Positions 50,921-61,506 of a stretch of DNA of 64,000 bases are shown one piece after another. How positions within the stretch are numbered: the first letter of the stretch is position 1; each line of letters opens with the position of its first letter. The position numbers were made by a program, and so were the translations under genes. Origin of the DNA: Azospirillum sp. TSH100. GTDB lineage: Bacteria > Pseudomonadota > Alphaproteobacteria > Azospirillales > Azospirillaceae. The DNA lies in assembly GCF_004923295.1 (NCBI RefSeq), contig NZ_CP039634.1, positions 124,001 to 188,000 of the forward strand, written 5' to 3'. A model generated the notes under the pieces. The model made no database searches. It was given only the letters and a program-made list of their open reading frames with translations, and was not told where the DNA came from.

Positions 50921-51331
50921 TCACGCCCACACGCCACGCACGTAAGGCGTCAGCTGCGTGTCCATCAGGATGATGTGGCGGACCAGCCAGTCGGCAGTGA
51001 ATTTGTAAAGCTGCGCGGCGTTCTCGTGGGTTGGGTCGATGGAGAAGCGGTTGGAAAGTTCGCTGACCATCCTGACCGCGGAGCGGTGCATGGCGACATG
51101 CTCCTCGAATTTCGGATAGCGGACGATCTGCATGATCCGCTCTTCGCGGGCGAAATGCTCCTTGGTGTATTCCAGCAGCTTGACCAGAATCTTGGCGACG
51201 CGCACCGGCTGGAACCGCTCGGCAGCCAGCGCTGCGTCGAGTTCATTCAGATACTCGATCAGGTGCTTATGATCGTCGTCGATGGACGGTTGGCCGACGC
51301 TCAGCTGCCGTCGCCATGTGATGGCGCCCAT
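50921..51331 (-). CDS. Bacteriohemerythrin
   Basis: The 136-residue protein has the full di-iron ligand set: His21, His59, Glu63, His78, His82, His119 and Asp124, in the classic four-helix hemerythrin order (DDHKHL, KEHFAREE, FEEHVAMH, RHIILMD). Such single-domain proteins bind oxygen, often in microaerobic or motile bacteria. It lies downstream of fabI but 211 bases away, so it probably has its own promoter. Confidence 0.92.
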   Translation of the reverse strand: MGAITWRRQLSVGQPSIDDDHKHLIEYLNELDAALAAERFQPVRVAKILVKLLEYTKEHFAREERIMQIVRYPKFEEHVAMHRSAVRMVSELSNRFSIDPTHENAAQLYKFTADWLVRHIILMDTQLTPYVRGVWA

Positions 51332-51542
51332 GACCCTGCCGCCTCCCCCCTTGCCGGCACCTTGTTAGCCCGGATTATGGCTGGTGTTACCATTGCGCCA
51401 AAACGGCCGGCGGCGTCACACGGCAATATGACGCACCCGCAGGAGGCAGACCGGAACGAAACAGGGCGGATGCGTCGCCGCACCCGCCCCCTCCGCAACC
51501 GTAACTCAGCTGGCTCGAGGCCAAAGCCGGATGCCGCCGGCC

Positions 51543-52328
51543 TCAGCCGACGATCGAATAGCCGCAATCGACATAAGTGGTGTCGCCGGTGATGCCCTTG
51601 GCGCCGTCGGTCGCCAGGAAGGCGGTGGTGTAGCCGACCTCCTCGATCGTGACCAGACGGCCTTCGGGGGCGCGCTCGGCGGCCTTGTTCATCAGCTCGT
51701 CGAAATGGGCGATGCCGGAGGCGGCGCGGGTCTTGATCGGGCCGGGGGAGATGGCATGAACGCGGATGCCCTTCGGGCCCAGTTCCGCCGCCAGATAGCG
51801 CACGCTGGCCTCCAGCGCGGCCTTGACCGGGCCCATGACGCCGTAATTGTCGATGACACGGTTGGCGCCGAAATAGGACATGGTGAACAGCGATCCGCCG
51901 TCCTTCATCAGCGGCTCTGCATATTTGGCCATGCGGATGAAGGAGTGGCAGGACACGTCCATCGCCTGCTGGAAGCCTTCGCGCGAGCAGTCGACGACGC
52001 GGCCGTGCAGATCCTCCTTCGGAGCGAAGGCGATGCTGTGCAGCGCAAAGTCGAGCTTGCCCCACTTCTCGCCGATCTTGTCGAACATGGCCTTAAGCTG
52101 GCCTTCGCCGGTGACGTCCACCGGCTCGAAGATTTCGGCCTCCAGCTGCTGGGCCAGCGGCTCGACGAACTTCTTGGCCTTGTCGTTCAGATAGCTGACC
52201 GCAAGGTCGGCACCCAGCGCGCGGAAGGCGCGGGCGCAGCCCCAGGCGATCGACTGGTCGTTGGCGATGCCAAGGACGAGCCCCTTCTTGCCTTCAAGCG
52301 TGGCGGCGGCGGGAATGATCGTGGTCAT
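51543..52328 (-). CDS. fabI: Enoyl-ACP reductase (NADH)
   Basis: FabI (261 residues) reduces enoyl-ACP in the last step of each fatty acid elongation round. The nucleotide site reads GIANDQSIAWG at residues about 20-30, and the catalytic Y-x6-K is YGVMGPVK with an upstream SYFG segment (Tyr156-type residue). The ATG at 52328 gives the normal length; a longer frame upstream is not coding-like. A perfect FNR-type box lies about 225 bases upstream. Confidence 0.95.
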   Translation of the reverse strand: MTTIIPAAATLEGKKGLVLGIANDQSIAWGCARAFRALGADLAVSYLNDKAKKFVEPLAQQLEAEIFEPVDVTGEGQLKAMFDKIGEKWGKLDFALHSIAFAPKEDLHGRVVDCSREGFQQAMDVSCHSFIRMAKYAEPLMKDGGSLFTMSYFGANRVIDNYGVMGPVKAALEASVRYLAAELGPKGIRVHAISPGPIKTRAASGIAHFDELMNKAAERAPEGRLVTIEEVGYTTAFLATDGAKGITGDTTYVDCGYSIVG

Positions 52329-52648
52329 GGCGGACTGTCCTGCGGTCGATGTGACGGGAGGAGCGGCCGCAACCGTGGCGGCCTTTCGCCGGGCTGGGGG
52401 ACGCGGCGTTCCTTGTGCAGTGCACCATAAACGAATTACCCCGGGTCCGCAACGTGCATTGGGCGCGATCCCCGCATGCATCCCAATCATTGCGCAACAT
52501 TGCCTTAGGCACGGTCAGTAAAAGCCGAAGTCACCAGAATTCTGTCTTTCATTGATCCACATCAAAACGGCCCGACAGCGCGGGACTGGCGGACCGTTTC
52601 TTGATGACATTTCCGTTATGGCATCAGGCCGCTTGCCCGATTGCCCGT
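52329..52648. other. Intergenic region upstream of fabI
   Basis: The 320-base gap holds the FNR-type box (52552-52565) and presumably the fabI promoter. No terminator for the upstream DUF2892 gene and no gene were found. Confidence 0.5.
52552..52565. promoter_or_regulatory. Perfect FNR/FixK/Anr box
   Basis: TTGATCCACATCAA matches the consensus TTGAT-N4-ATCAA at all ten defined bases. It is 224 bases upstream of fabI and 84 bases downstream of the DUF2892 gene stop. No clear -10 is placed at the usual distance, so the target promoter is uncertain. Confidence 0.6.
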
Positions 52649-53101
52649 TTAACGCGCAACCCCGGGCGTGAAGGAGGGCGGGTCGCTCGCCGGGAAGGAT
52701 TCCTGGGAGGCTTCATCAACGATCTCCTCCTCGCAGGCTTCCTTGTAGATGTCGCCGGGATGGCGGGAATAGGGATCGATGCCATGTTCGACATCCTGCG
52801 CCGGGATCGCCGCCCGGTCATTGTGCGACCAGTCGGCCAGCATCGACTTGCCAGGGCAATAGCCGGTCAGGCCGCGCGCCACCAGCGCACCGCCCGCCAG
52901 CGCCATGACCGCGCCGGTCCAGTTGGGACGGCGCAGGCCCAGAACCGCCAGCACCGCGCCGCCAGCCAGCGAGGCAAGCCGTTCGTTGTGGCCGACATTG
53001 ATCCCGTAGCCGCCGCCGGGGCCCCCATCGGACCAATGGATGCGGTCGTTGAGGCCGCGCAGATTGCGCCGAGCCGTGTCGGTGATGGAAGAGAGTTCCA
53101 T
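52649..53101 (-). CDS. DUF2892-domain membrane protein
   Basis: The 150-residue protein contains the DUF2892 (YgaP-like inner membrane) pattern: YGINVGHNERLASLAGG, then two hydrophobic segments and a GLTGYCP motif with conserved cysteine. A hydrophilic, acidic C-terminal extension (about residues 105-150) ends with ESFPASDPPSF, a motif seen in many alphaproteobacterial relatives. Function unknown. A perfect AAGGAGG lies upstream of the ATG at 53101. Confidence 0.82.
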   Translation of the reverse strand: MELSSITDTARRNLRGLNDRIHWSDGGPGGGYGINVGHNERLASLAGGAVLAVLGLRRPNWTGAVMALAGGALVARGLTGYCPGKSMLADWSHNDRAAIPAQDVEHGIDPYSRHPGDIYKEACEEEIVDEASQESFPASDPPSFTPGVAR

Positions 53102-53162
53102 GTCGGTCCTCCTTGAATGCGGGTCCCGGTCGGGGATCGTCCGCCATCGGATCGTTATCGCG

Positions 53163-54065
53163 TCACTGTTGGGAAACCGGCGGCTGGGAGGTGCCGTTCC
53201 CCGACGGCGTCTGCGAACTGCTGTCCGGCATCGCCGACGAGGCCCCACCCTGCCCCATTCCGGCACCGGACGTGGCGCCGCTGGAGCCGGCGGCGCCGCG
53301 CGCCTGCTGCAATTCCTGGTTCAGTCGCGCCACCTCCTGCGACAGGCGTTGCACTTCCTGGCGCAGCGGTGCGGCCGAAGCGTCGCCGTTTCCACCGACC
53401 GAGCCGGCAATGGCGGCCAGCGTCGCCGAATCCCGCATCCAATAGGGGGCGACACCGTAATAGGTGTGCACCGCCATCGCCCATTGGCGATCGTTCATGT
53501 TCGGGCGGTTCTTGTCGTCGAAACGCGGCGCATTGGTCAGCTTGTCCTTCGGCACATTGAGGACATAGCCGTCGCCCGATGGGGTGAACAGAGCCCACGG
53601 AACCGCAAAGTCGGCCTCGCCGATCCCGAGGAAGCCACCCAGCTCGACCACGGCATAGGCGACCCGGCCGGTGCCGGGATCGATGATCAGTTCCGAGATG
53701 CTGCCGAGATCCTTGCCGTCCGGGCTGCGCAGCTTGGCGTTCTCAAGATCGTCGGCGGCAATCGCGCGCGGGTGGGCGATGGAATCCTGCAACGCCGCCG
53801 CTTCGCCCAGGATGACCTGACAGGCAGGGGCGTTGCCCTTCTGTGCGGCTGATTGCGCCGCCTGCTGCAACGCGCGGAGCTGTGCGATTTCCTGCGGGGT
53901 CACCGGAGCGGCGGAGCCGGGGCCGGCAGCCTCGAGAGCCGCCGCCTGCTGTCCCAGCCGGTCGAGCCCGGCCGCGCAGTCGTCGGCCGCCAGCGCGGGC
54001 GCGGCGAAGGACAGGGTTCCCAGCGCGGCCAGCAGCAGGGCCGTTGCGGGGGTGGGGCGCGTCAT
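53163..54065 (-). CDS. PRC-barrel-domain secreted protein
   Basis: The 300-residue protein has a signal peptide (to APALAADDC), a helical N-terminal part, a PRC-barrel (about residues 105-175, LRSPDGKDLGSISELIIDPGTGRVAYAVVELGG), a second segment ending near residue 230, a heptad-like coiled coil (LRQEVQRLSQEVARLNQEL) and a Ser/Gln/Gly-rich tail. It is probably periplasmic or envelope-associated. Its ribosome site GGAGG lies in the 3' arm of a perfect inverted repeat (54073-54124), which could control translation. Confidence 0.75.
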   Translation of the reverse strand: MTRPTPATALLLAALGTLSFAAPALAADDCAAGLDRLGQQAAALEAAGPGSAAPVTPQEIAQLRALQQAAQSAAQKGNAPACQVILGEAAALQDSIAHPRAIAADDLENAKLRSPDGKDLGSISELIIDPGTGRVAYAVVELGGFLGIGEADFAVPWALFTPSGDGYVLNVPKDKLTNAPRFDDKNRPNMNDRQWAMAVHTYYGVAPYWMRDSATLAAIAGSVGGNGDASAAPLRQEVQRLSQEVARLNQELQQARGAAGSSGATSGAGMGQGGASSAMPDSSSQTPSGNGTSQPPVSQQ

Positions 54066-54072
54066 AAGGCAT

Positions 54073-54124
54073 CCTCCGGCTTGAATCGTCTCATGCTGCA
54101 TGAACAGCATGGTCAAGCCGGAGG
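54073..54124 (-). repeat. SD-sequestering nested inverted repeat
   Basis: Outer perfect arms CCTCCGGCTTGA (54073-54084) and TCAAGCCGGAGG (54113-54124) flank an inner pair CATGCTG (54092-54098) and CAGCATG (54105-54111). On the leftward mRNA the Shine-Dalgarno GGAGG of the PRC-barrel gene would pair with the upstream CCTCC. It lies in the ureG to PRC-barrel gap. Confidence 0.7.
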
Positions 54125-54147
54125 TTCCCAAAGCGTTCCTCGGCTCG

Positions 54148-54788
<641 letters not shown>

Positions 54789-54792
<4 letters not shown>

Positions 54793-55505
54793 GAGCGGAA
54801 CAGCCTCGTATATTGGGTTTCGTGGATCATCGAGGTCCAGTCGACGGCCATCGCCCGGCCGCCGAGATCGTCGAGCGGGGCCGTCAGCGCCGCGTCTGCC
54901 GCCAGGTGCGTGATGGGGTCGAGGGCGGCCAGCGCCCGCTGCCCGTCGGTCTGACCGAGCGGGACCAGACGGACGCCGGCCGATACGAGGTTGGCGGCGA
55001 AGGCATGCAGATAGGCGGTCAGCGCCGGCCCCTCCGCCACACCGATCAGCGCGGCGGCCAGCGCCACCGCGACCGCGTAGGCGACCGGCCGTCCGGTGGC
55101 GGCGATCACCGCATCCCAGCGCGCCAGCCCGTCGAGCGGCCATGCGGCGCGGATCGCCAGCAGGAAGGCCTGCCCCTGTGCCCGCGATTCGAGCGCGGTC
55201 TCGGCGGAGGCGCGCAGGATGTCGGCCCGCTCCACCGCCCAGGCGAAACCGGCCTCGTCGCCCGCCAGAACCGCACGATGGGCGGCGGCGAACTGCATGC
55301 CGTCGGTCCGCCCGGCACCATGGCGCAGGATGCCGTCGAGCCAGACGATCAGCGTCGTGCGGTCCCGCACCAGCCCCTGCTCCACCGCCGCCTCGATGCC
55401 ATGGCTGTAGGAGAAGCCGCCGACCGGGAAACTGGGCGACAGCCACGCCAGCAGGCGCGTCAGGGCATGGGTGGAAACGCAGTTCAACTCAGTGCGAATG
55501 ACCAT
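54789..55505 (-). CDS. ureF: Urease accessory protein UreF
   Basis: UreF (about 238 residues) couples UreG GTP hydrolysis to nickel insertion. The typical start block [21 protein letters not shown] is present. The ATG at 55505 overlaps the ureE end by 17 bases; ATGs at 55517 and 55532 are alternatives. The C-terminal tail ([12 protein letters not shown]) is the UreG-contact region in the family. Confidence 0.93.
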
Positions 55506-55971
55506 GCCCGCCGCCATGCGAATGACCGCCATAGGCGCCGCCTTCCGGCATGAAGGGTGCCATCACATCGCGCACCTCCGCTCCCAGTCCGCGCAGCATG
55601 TCCTCGATCACATGATCGCGGCGCAGGCGGATGGTGTCGCCGGCGATCTGCACCGGAAGATGACGGTTGCCGAGATGCCAGGCAACGCGGGCGAAGGCCT
55701 CGACCGGGCCGGGCACGCGGACTTCCATCAGCTCCTCGGGTGCGGCGACCACGCGCAGAAAGTTTCCGTCGGTCAGTTCCAGCCCATCGCCGTCGTCCAG
55801 CGCCACCGCGCGCGGCAGGTCGAGCAGGAAGGCGCCGCCGGCATCGTCGGTCATCGCCATGCGGCGGCGGAAGCGGTCGTCGAAGGCGAGCGTCACGGTG
55901 CCGGCCGCCTGCTCGACCGGCCAATGGCCACGGGCATGCACTCGGGTGGCGCGGCGGGTGGGGTCGGTCAT
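55489..55971 (-). CDS. ureE: Urease accessory protein UreE
   Basis: UreE (160 residues) delivers nickel to the UreG-UreF-UreD complex. The N-terminal peptide-binding domain and the central metal domain (HLGNRHLPVQIAGDTIRLRRDHVIEDMLRGLG) are intact. The last 14 residues are His-rich ([14 protein letters not shown]), forming a nickel-storage tail as in Klebsiella UreE. Its start codon overlaps the murI stop by one base. Confidence 0.95.
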   Translation of the reverse strand: MTDPTRRATRVHARGHWPVEQAAGTVTLAFDDRFRRRMAMTDDAGGAFLLDLPRAVALDDGDGLELTDGNFLRVVAAPEELMEVRVPGPVEAFARVAWHLGNRHLPVQIAGDTIRLRRDHVIEDMLRGLGAEVRDVMAPFMPEGGAYGGHSHGGGHGHSH

Positions 55972-56813
55972 CAGCTAAGCCGTTCGAAGGGGGTCGGGTG
56001 GCCGAAGAAGCGGCCGGCCAGTTCGCTGACCAGAACCGCGTCCCCGGTGGTGAAGAAGCGCAAGCCCCGCTCGGCCGGATCCGGGCGATATTCGGGGTGG
56101 CGGTCGAAATACTGCTCCAGCGAGCGGGCGGTCAGCGTCGGCTGGGACAGGATCTCGACCCCCGGCGGCAAGGCGCGGGCGAACAGGTGGCGGACCAGCG
56201 GATAATGGGTGCAGCCCAGCACCACCGTGTCCAGCGGCTGGCTGCCCATCTTGTCCAGCAGCACGCGGACATAGCCGGCCACCGCCGGCTCGATCTCTTC
56301 GTCCGACGCGCCGCGCTCGATCAGCGGCACCAGATCGGGGCAGGCCTGCTGCACGACGCGGACCGAGGGGGCGCGTTTGCCGATCTCCCGTGGGAAGGAG
56401 CCGGAATTGACCGTCGCCGCCGTGGCGAAGATGCCGACGCTGCGCGGCTCGGCGAGATGGTCGGGCGGGACGGTGTCGATCATCCACGCCACGCGGGTGA
56501 TCGCCTCCACCATCGGCACCAGCACGCCCAGCACGTTGCGACCGGGATGGGCCGACGGCAGCCATTCCTGCTGCAACCGGCGCAGCGCCACCGCCGCAGC
56601 GGTGTTGCAGGCGATGACGACCAGCCGGCAACCCTGGGCAAACAGCCGGTCCATCCCAGCGATGGTCAGCCGGTAGATGTCGTCCTCGCTGCGCGGGCCG
56701 TAGGGAGCGGCGGCATGGTCGCCGAGATAGACGAAGGGCCGGTCGGGTGCGGCGTCCACCAGGGCGCGCAGCACCGTCAATCCGCCATGTCCTGAGTCGA
56801 ATACACCGATCAC
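55971..56813 (-). CDS. murI: Glutamate racemase inside the urease operon
   Basis: The 280-residue protein makes D-glutamate for peptidoglycan. The two catalytic cysteines are Cys69 (ACNTAAA) and Cys201 (GCTHYPLV), with the substrate loop GVFDSGHGGL at the start. The loop GDHAAAPYG replaces the usual GDTARVPYG-type residues, as in a divergent subgroup of proteobacterial racemases. The GTG at 56813 matches the family start. The gene sits between ureC and ureE and overlaps ureE by one base, an unusual neighbourhood for murI. Confidence 0.9.
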   Translation of the reverse strand: MIGVFDSGHGGLTVLRALVDAAPDRPFVYLGDHAAAPYGPRSEDDIYRLTIAGMDRLFAQGCRLVVIACNTAAAVALRRLQQEWLPSAHPGRNVLGVLVPMVEAITRVAWMIDTVPPDHLAEPRSVGIFATAATVNSGSFPREIGKRAPSVRVVQQACPDLVPLIERGASDEEIEPAVAGYVRVLLDKMGSQPLDTVVLGCTHYPLVRHLFARALPPGVEILSQPTLTARSLEQYFDRHPEYRPDPAERGLRFFTTGDAVLVSELAGRFFGHPTPFERLS

Positions 56814-56833
56814 GAATAGACCCTGCCTAAGAC

Positions 56834-56943
56834 TCCTTCTCCCCCCTGGGGAGAAGGGTGGGATGAGGGGGTTCGGCGCAGCCGAAGAAGCCTCCGCCAC
56901 GCATCCCCCTCACCCTAACCCTCTCCCCGGGGGGAGAGGGGAT
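56834..56943. repeat. REP-like nested inverted repeat between ureC and murI
   Basis: Left arm 56834-56871 and right arm 56902-56943 are imperfect inverted copies (roughly 80 percent) of a GC-rich element of the CCCTCACCCTAACCCTCTCCCC type. A perfect hairpin TTCGGC-GCA-GCCGAA (56872-56886) lies at the centre. The whole could form a large cruciform or RNA hairpin. Similar palindromic units occur as intergenic repeats in other proteobacteria. Confidence 0.7.
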
Positions 56944-56955
56944 TAAAAACGTGCC

Positions 56956-58665
<1,710 letters not shown>

Positions 58666-58691
58666 GTTCCTTCGCCCTTCCTGTCGGCCCG

Positions 58692-58997
58692 TCAGAGGGC
58701 GCCGTTGACCTTGCGGTTGAAGCCGATCACCACCCGGTCGCCGCCATAGGCGACGAGCTTCACAGGACGGGTCTGGCCAGGCTCGAAACGCACCGCCGTC
58801 CCGGCCGGAATGTCGAGCCGGAAGCCGCGCGCCTTCTCGCGGTCGAAGGTCAGCGCGCTGTTGGTCTCGTAGAAATGGAAGTGCGAGCCGACCTGGATCG
58901 GCCGGTCGCCGGCATTGGCGACGTCCAGTTCGATGGTCTCGCGGCCGTCGTTCAGCACGATCTCGCCGGCCGCCGGGAAGATTTCACCGGGTTTCAT
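58692..58997 (-). CDS. ureB: Urease beta subunit UreB
   Basis: UreB (101 residues) is a structural subunit with the conserved beta-sandwich region [18 protein letters not shown] and the [14 protein letters not shown] end. It is a separate gene, not fused to ureA, and lies 26 bases upstream of ureC and 12 bases downstream of ureA. Confidence 0.96.
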   Translation of the reverse strand: MKPGEIFPAAGEIVLNDGRETIELDVANAGDRPIQVGSHFHFYETNSALTFDREKARGFRLDIPAGTAVRFEPGQTRPVKLVAYGGDRVVIGFNRKVNGAL

Positions 58998-59009
58998 GGG
59001 CTGTTCCCC

Positions 59010-59312
59010 TCAACGGATCGGCTGGTGGACGGTGACGAGCTTGGTGCCGTCGGGGAAGGTCGCCTCGACCTGGATGTCGTGGATCATGTCGGCCACGCCG
59101 TCCATCACCTGCTCGCGGGTCAGCACGGTGGCGCCGTCGCGCATCAGCTCGGCGACTGTGCGGCCGTCACGCGCGCCCTCCACCACGTAATCGGTGATGA
59201 GGGCCACCGCCTCCGGATGGTTCAGCTTGACGCCGCGCTCCAGCCGCCGCCGCGCCACCATCGCCGCCATCGCGACGAGCAGCTTGTCCTTCTCGCGCCC
59301 TGTCAGGTTCAT
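59010..59312 (-). CDS. ureA: Urease gamma subunit UreA
   Basis: UreA (100 residues) reads [20 protein letters not shown], then [24 protein letters not shown], the standard gamma-subunit pattern, ending in VTVHQPIR. The start at 59312 is the family start; a longer frame has no support. Confidence 0.96.
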   Translation of the reverse strand: MNLTGREKDKLLVAMAAMVARRRLERGVKLNHPEAVALITDYVVEGARDGRTVAELMRDGATVLTREQVMDGVADMIHDIQVEATFPDGTKLVTVHQPIR

Positions 59313-59436
59313 CGGGGGATTGCCCTTTCGCCACCCTGTTCTTTGCCGGCGATTATGCCACGCCGGAACGGCACGCCAAGTGCGTCGTATGACGTAGAGG
59401 GTTGAAAGTGCTTGCGGCATGGCTTGAACGCCGCGG

Positions 59437-60348
59437 TCAGACCTCCCACAACCGCGGCAGGCGGGTGGGCAATCCCGCCGCTTCGGCACGAAGGCCGGAC
59501 CACAGAGCGGCATAGGCGCGGCGGACCGCACGGGCCTCGCCGCCGAGAATGCGGACGATCAGCAGGCCATCCAGCGCGGTGGCGCCGATGCGGGCACCTT
59601 CCGCCGGCTGGGCCAGCGGCTCGGCCAGCACACGGACGGCGTCGAGGTGACGCGCGGCATCGGGGGCGGCATGCAGCAGGGTGGCGCAGGCGGCGGCTCC
59701 GCCGAAGCCGGCGGGGTGGGCCAGCGCCTCGGCAATGTCGTCCTCCAGATGCAGGGCGTCGGCCCAGATCAGGCGGCCGTCGCGGGCGACCTCCCAGGCG
59801 TCGCGGATCAGGCCACGGGTGACCGTCTCACCGAAGGCGGCGCGGCCGAAGACCAGCATCTCGCCGGCGATGGCGCGGCCGTCGCCCGACAGGTCGATCC
59901 GGGTCAGGCGGCGCAGGCGGGAGCCCTCGAAGACGATCGCCTCCTGCGGCATCCATTCCAGCCAGCCGCCCTCCTCCACCGACAGGACGGTGTCGATGCG
60001 GCAATCGGCGCCGGTGGAGCGGTAGACCTTCTCGGCCGCCTGGGTGGTGACCAGGGCCCTGGCACCCGGCCCGACCGACAGGTCGATGTCCATGCGGTCA
60101 CCGCCGACCATGCCGCCCGAGGTGGTGGCGAGCACTGCGATGGGAAGATCGTCGCGGCGCGGAGCCGGCATCAGCACCCGCAGCGGGTCATGGTGGTAAA
60201 GCGTCGCCAGCCGGGTCTCGCCATGACGATGGTCGAACCGGACGGTCGCGGCGCCATGGACGGCGACCTTCTTTTCCTCGAACGCCGAGTTTTCCGGCCT
60301 GTCGGCCACCGCCACCTGAACCAAGCGCCCGCTCCCCAACTGGATCAT
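59437..60348 (-). CDS. ureD: Urease accessory protein UreD
   Basis: UreD (303 residues) binds apo-urease and links it to UreF-UreG. The family blocks [15 protein letters not shown] ([17 protein letters not shown]) and [25 protein letters not shown] are present. It is the first urease gene, 124 bases upstream of ureA and 49 bases downstream of a LuxR-type regulator in the same direction. The ATG at 60348 is favoured over an upstream frame that overlaps the regulator. Confidence 0.92.
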   Translation of the reverse strand: MIQLGSGRLVQVAVADRPENSAFEEKKVAVHGAATVRFDHRHGETRLATLYHHDPLRVLMPAPRRDDLPIAVLATTSGGMVGGDRMDIDLSVGPGARALVTTQAAEKVYRSTGADCRIDTVLSVEEGGWLEWMPQEAIVFEGSRLRRLTRIDLSGDGRAIAGEMLVFGRAAFGETVTRGLIRDAWEVARDGRLIWADALHLEDDIAEALAHPAGFGGAAACATLLHAAPDAARHLDAVRVLAEPLAQPAEGARIGATALDGLLIVRILGGEARAVRRAYAALWSGLRAEAAGLPTRLPRLWEV

Positions 60349-60397
60349 GCGGGCGCCAGTCTGCCGGAAGCTGAGGCGTTCAGGCAATGCGTACTGT

Positions 60398-61117
60398 TCA
60401 GCCTTCGCCGGTGAAGCAGCCGTTGCGGGCGGCGACCACCGCCACCTGGGTGCGGTTGCGCACGCCAAGCTTCTGCATGATGGCGCGCACATGCACCTTC
60501 ACCGTGCCTTCCAGCACGCCCAGGCCACGGGCGATCTCCTTGTTGGAATGGCCGGCCAGCAGCAGCTCGAACACGTCACGCTGGCGGTCGGTCAGCCGGT
60601 CCAGGATGTCGTCGTTGCCGCGTGGCCCCTCGGCCAGCGCCCCGTTCAGCACGGCGCGCGGCAGCGGCAGGAAGATGTCGCCGCTGAGCGCCAGCGAGAT
60701 GGCATGCTCCAGCACCTCCGGCGGGCTGGTCTTAAGCACATAGCCGCGGGCGCCCATGCGGACGCTGTCGACGATGTCGGCAACCTCGTCGGAATTGGTG
60801 AGGATCAGGACCGGCACCTCGCCCAGCGTCTCCTTCAGCCGGCGCAGCCCGGCGATGGCCCCGCCCCCCCCGTCATCCTCGTCCGGGCGCGGTGGGCCCG
60901 GGTCGTACAGGACCAGAGCCAGTTCGGGAGTCTGCCGGCCGATGGTCAGCGCTTCATCCAGCGATCCGGCCTCCAGCACGCGCGTCCCGGGATAGATCTC
61001 GCCGATGGACAGGGCGAAGCCGTGGCGGACCATCGGCTGCTCGTCGACCACCAGAAAAATCCGCGTGGGATTGCCCGCGCTACGCGAACCACCGCGCGCT
61101 TGAAGCTCGAACTCCAT
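60398..61117 (-). CDS. NarL/FixJ-type response regulator (complete receiver)
   Basis: This 239-residue protein has a receiver with Asp25 in the acidic pocket, phospho-acceptor Asp72 (VLYDPGPP), Thr107 and Lys129, then a glycine/aspartate-rich loop within the receiver (DEDDGGGG, about residues 79-86) and a C-terminal LuxR DNA-binding domain (LTDRQRDVFELLLAGHSNKEIARGLG near 175-200). No histidine kinase is beside it. It is the first gene ahead of ureD in the same direction and may regulate urease, which is inference. Confidence 0.88.
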   Translation of the reverse strand: MEFELQARGGSRSAGNPTRIFLVVDEQPMVRHGFALSIGEIYPGTRVLEAGSLDEALTIGRQTPELALVLYDPGPPRPDEDDGGGGAIAGLRRLKETLGEVPVLILTNSDEVADIVDSVRMGARGYVLKTSPPEVLEHAISLALSGDIFLPLPRAVLNGALAEGPRGNDDILDRLTDRQRDVFELLLAGHSNKEIARGLGVLEGTVKVHVRAIMQKLGVRNRTQVAVVAARNGCFTGEG

Positions 61118-61506
61118 CGTGTCCCCTTATTCTCAGCGGACCGCTCCTCAGTAGGGCCAAGAACACCAAAAAGCCCCAATGGGAAAGCGGTTCATTCGCG
61201 CCGCTCCATGGCGCAGCTACCCCTAAATATCGAATGAATGGATCTGCGTTCATTTTCCCGCCAAATCCGATCTATTGGCTGTGACTTTCCTGGTCTCACC
61301 TTGCGCTGTTGGTTAATGAACCGTATAAATCATCCCGGCATGAAGCGTAAAGCCCGCTGTTCCGAACAATATTGTTCTAATTTTTTATGTTCGGAGTCCG
61401 TGTGGACCGGGCCGACCGGTCCGGTCCTTTTCCTGGACCTTCAGGCGCGGAGCAAAAGGGGGGATCGCCGCCGCCCGGCGAAGGGCGGCTCAGCGGAGGA
61501 TGATCG
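61118..61506. promoter_or_regulatory. Divergent control region of two response regulator genes
   Basis: This 389-base region is AT-richer than its surroundings. It contains GAACAATATTGTTC, a perfect 14-bp palindrome (61364-61377), with further GTTC units at about 61359 and 61389. It also has repeated TTCATT/AATGAA units (61191, 61233, 61249, 61315), the first two forming TTCATTCG/CGAATGAA. GGACCGG (61404-61410) and CCGGTCC (61416-61422) form a hairpin followed by TTTT in the rightward leader. These are candidate operators for the flanking LuxR-type regulators. Confidence 0.5.

Noticed and set aside
59010..59531. Longer UreA start 73 codons upstream
   Set aside because: The upstream part has no homology to UreA and poor codon use; family start [10 protein letters not shown] at 59312 is correct.
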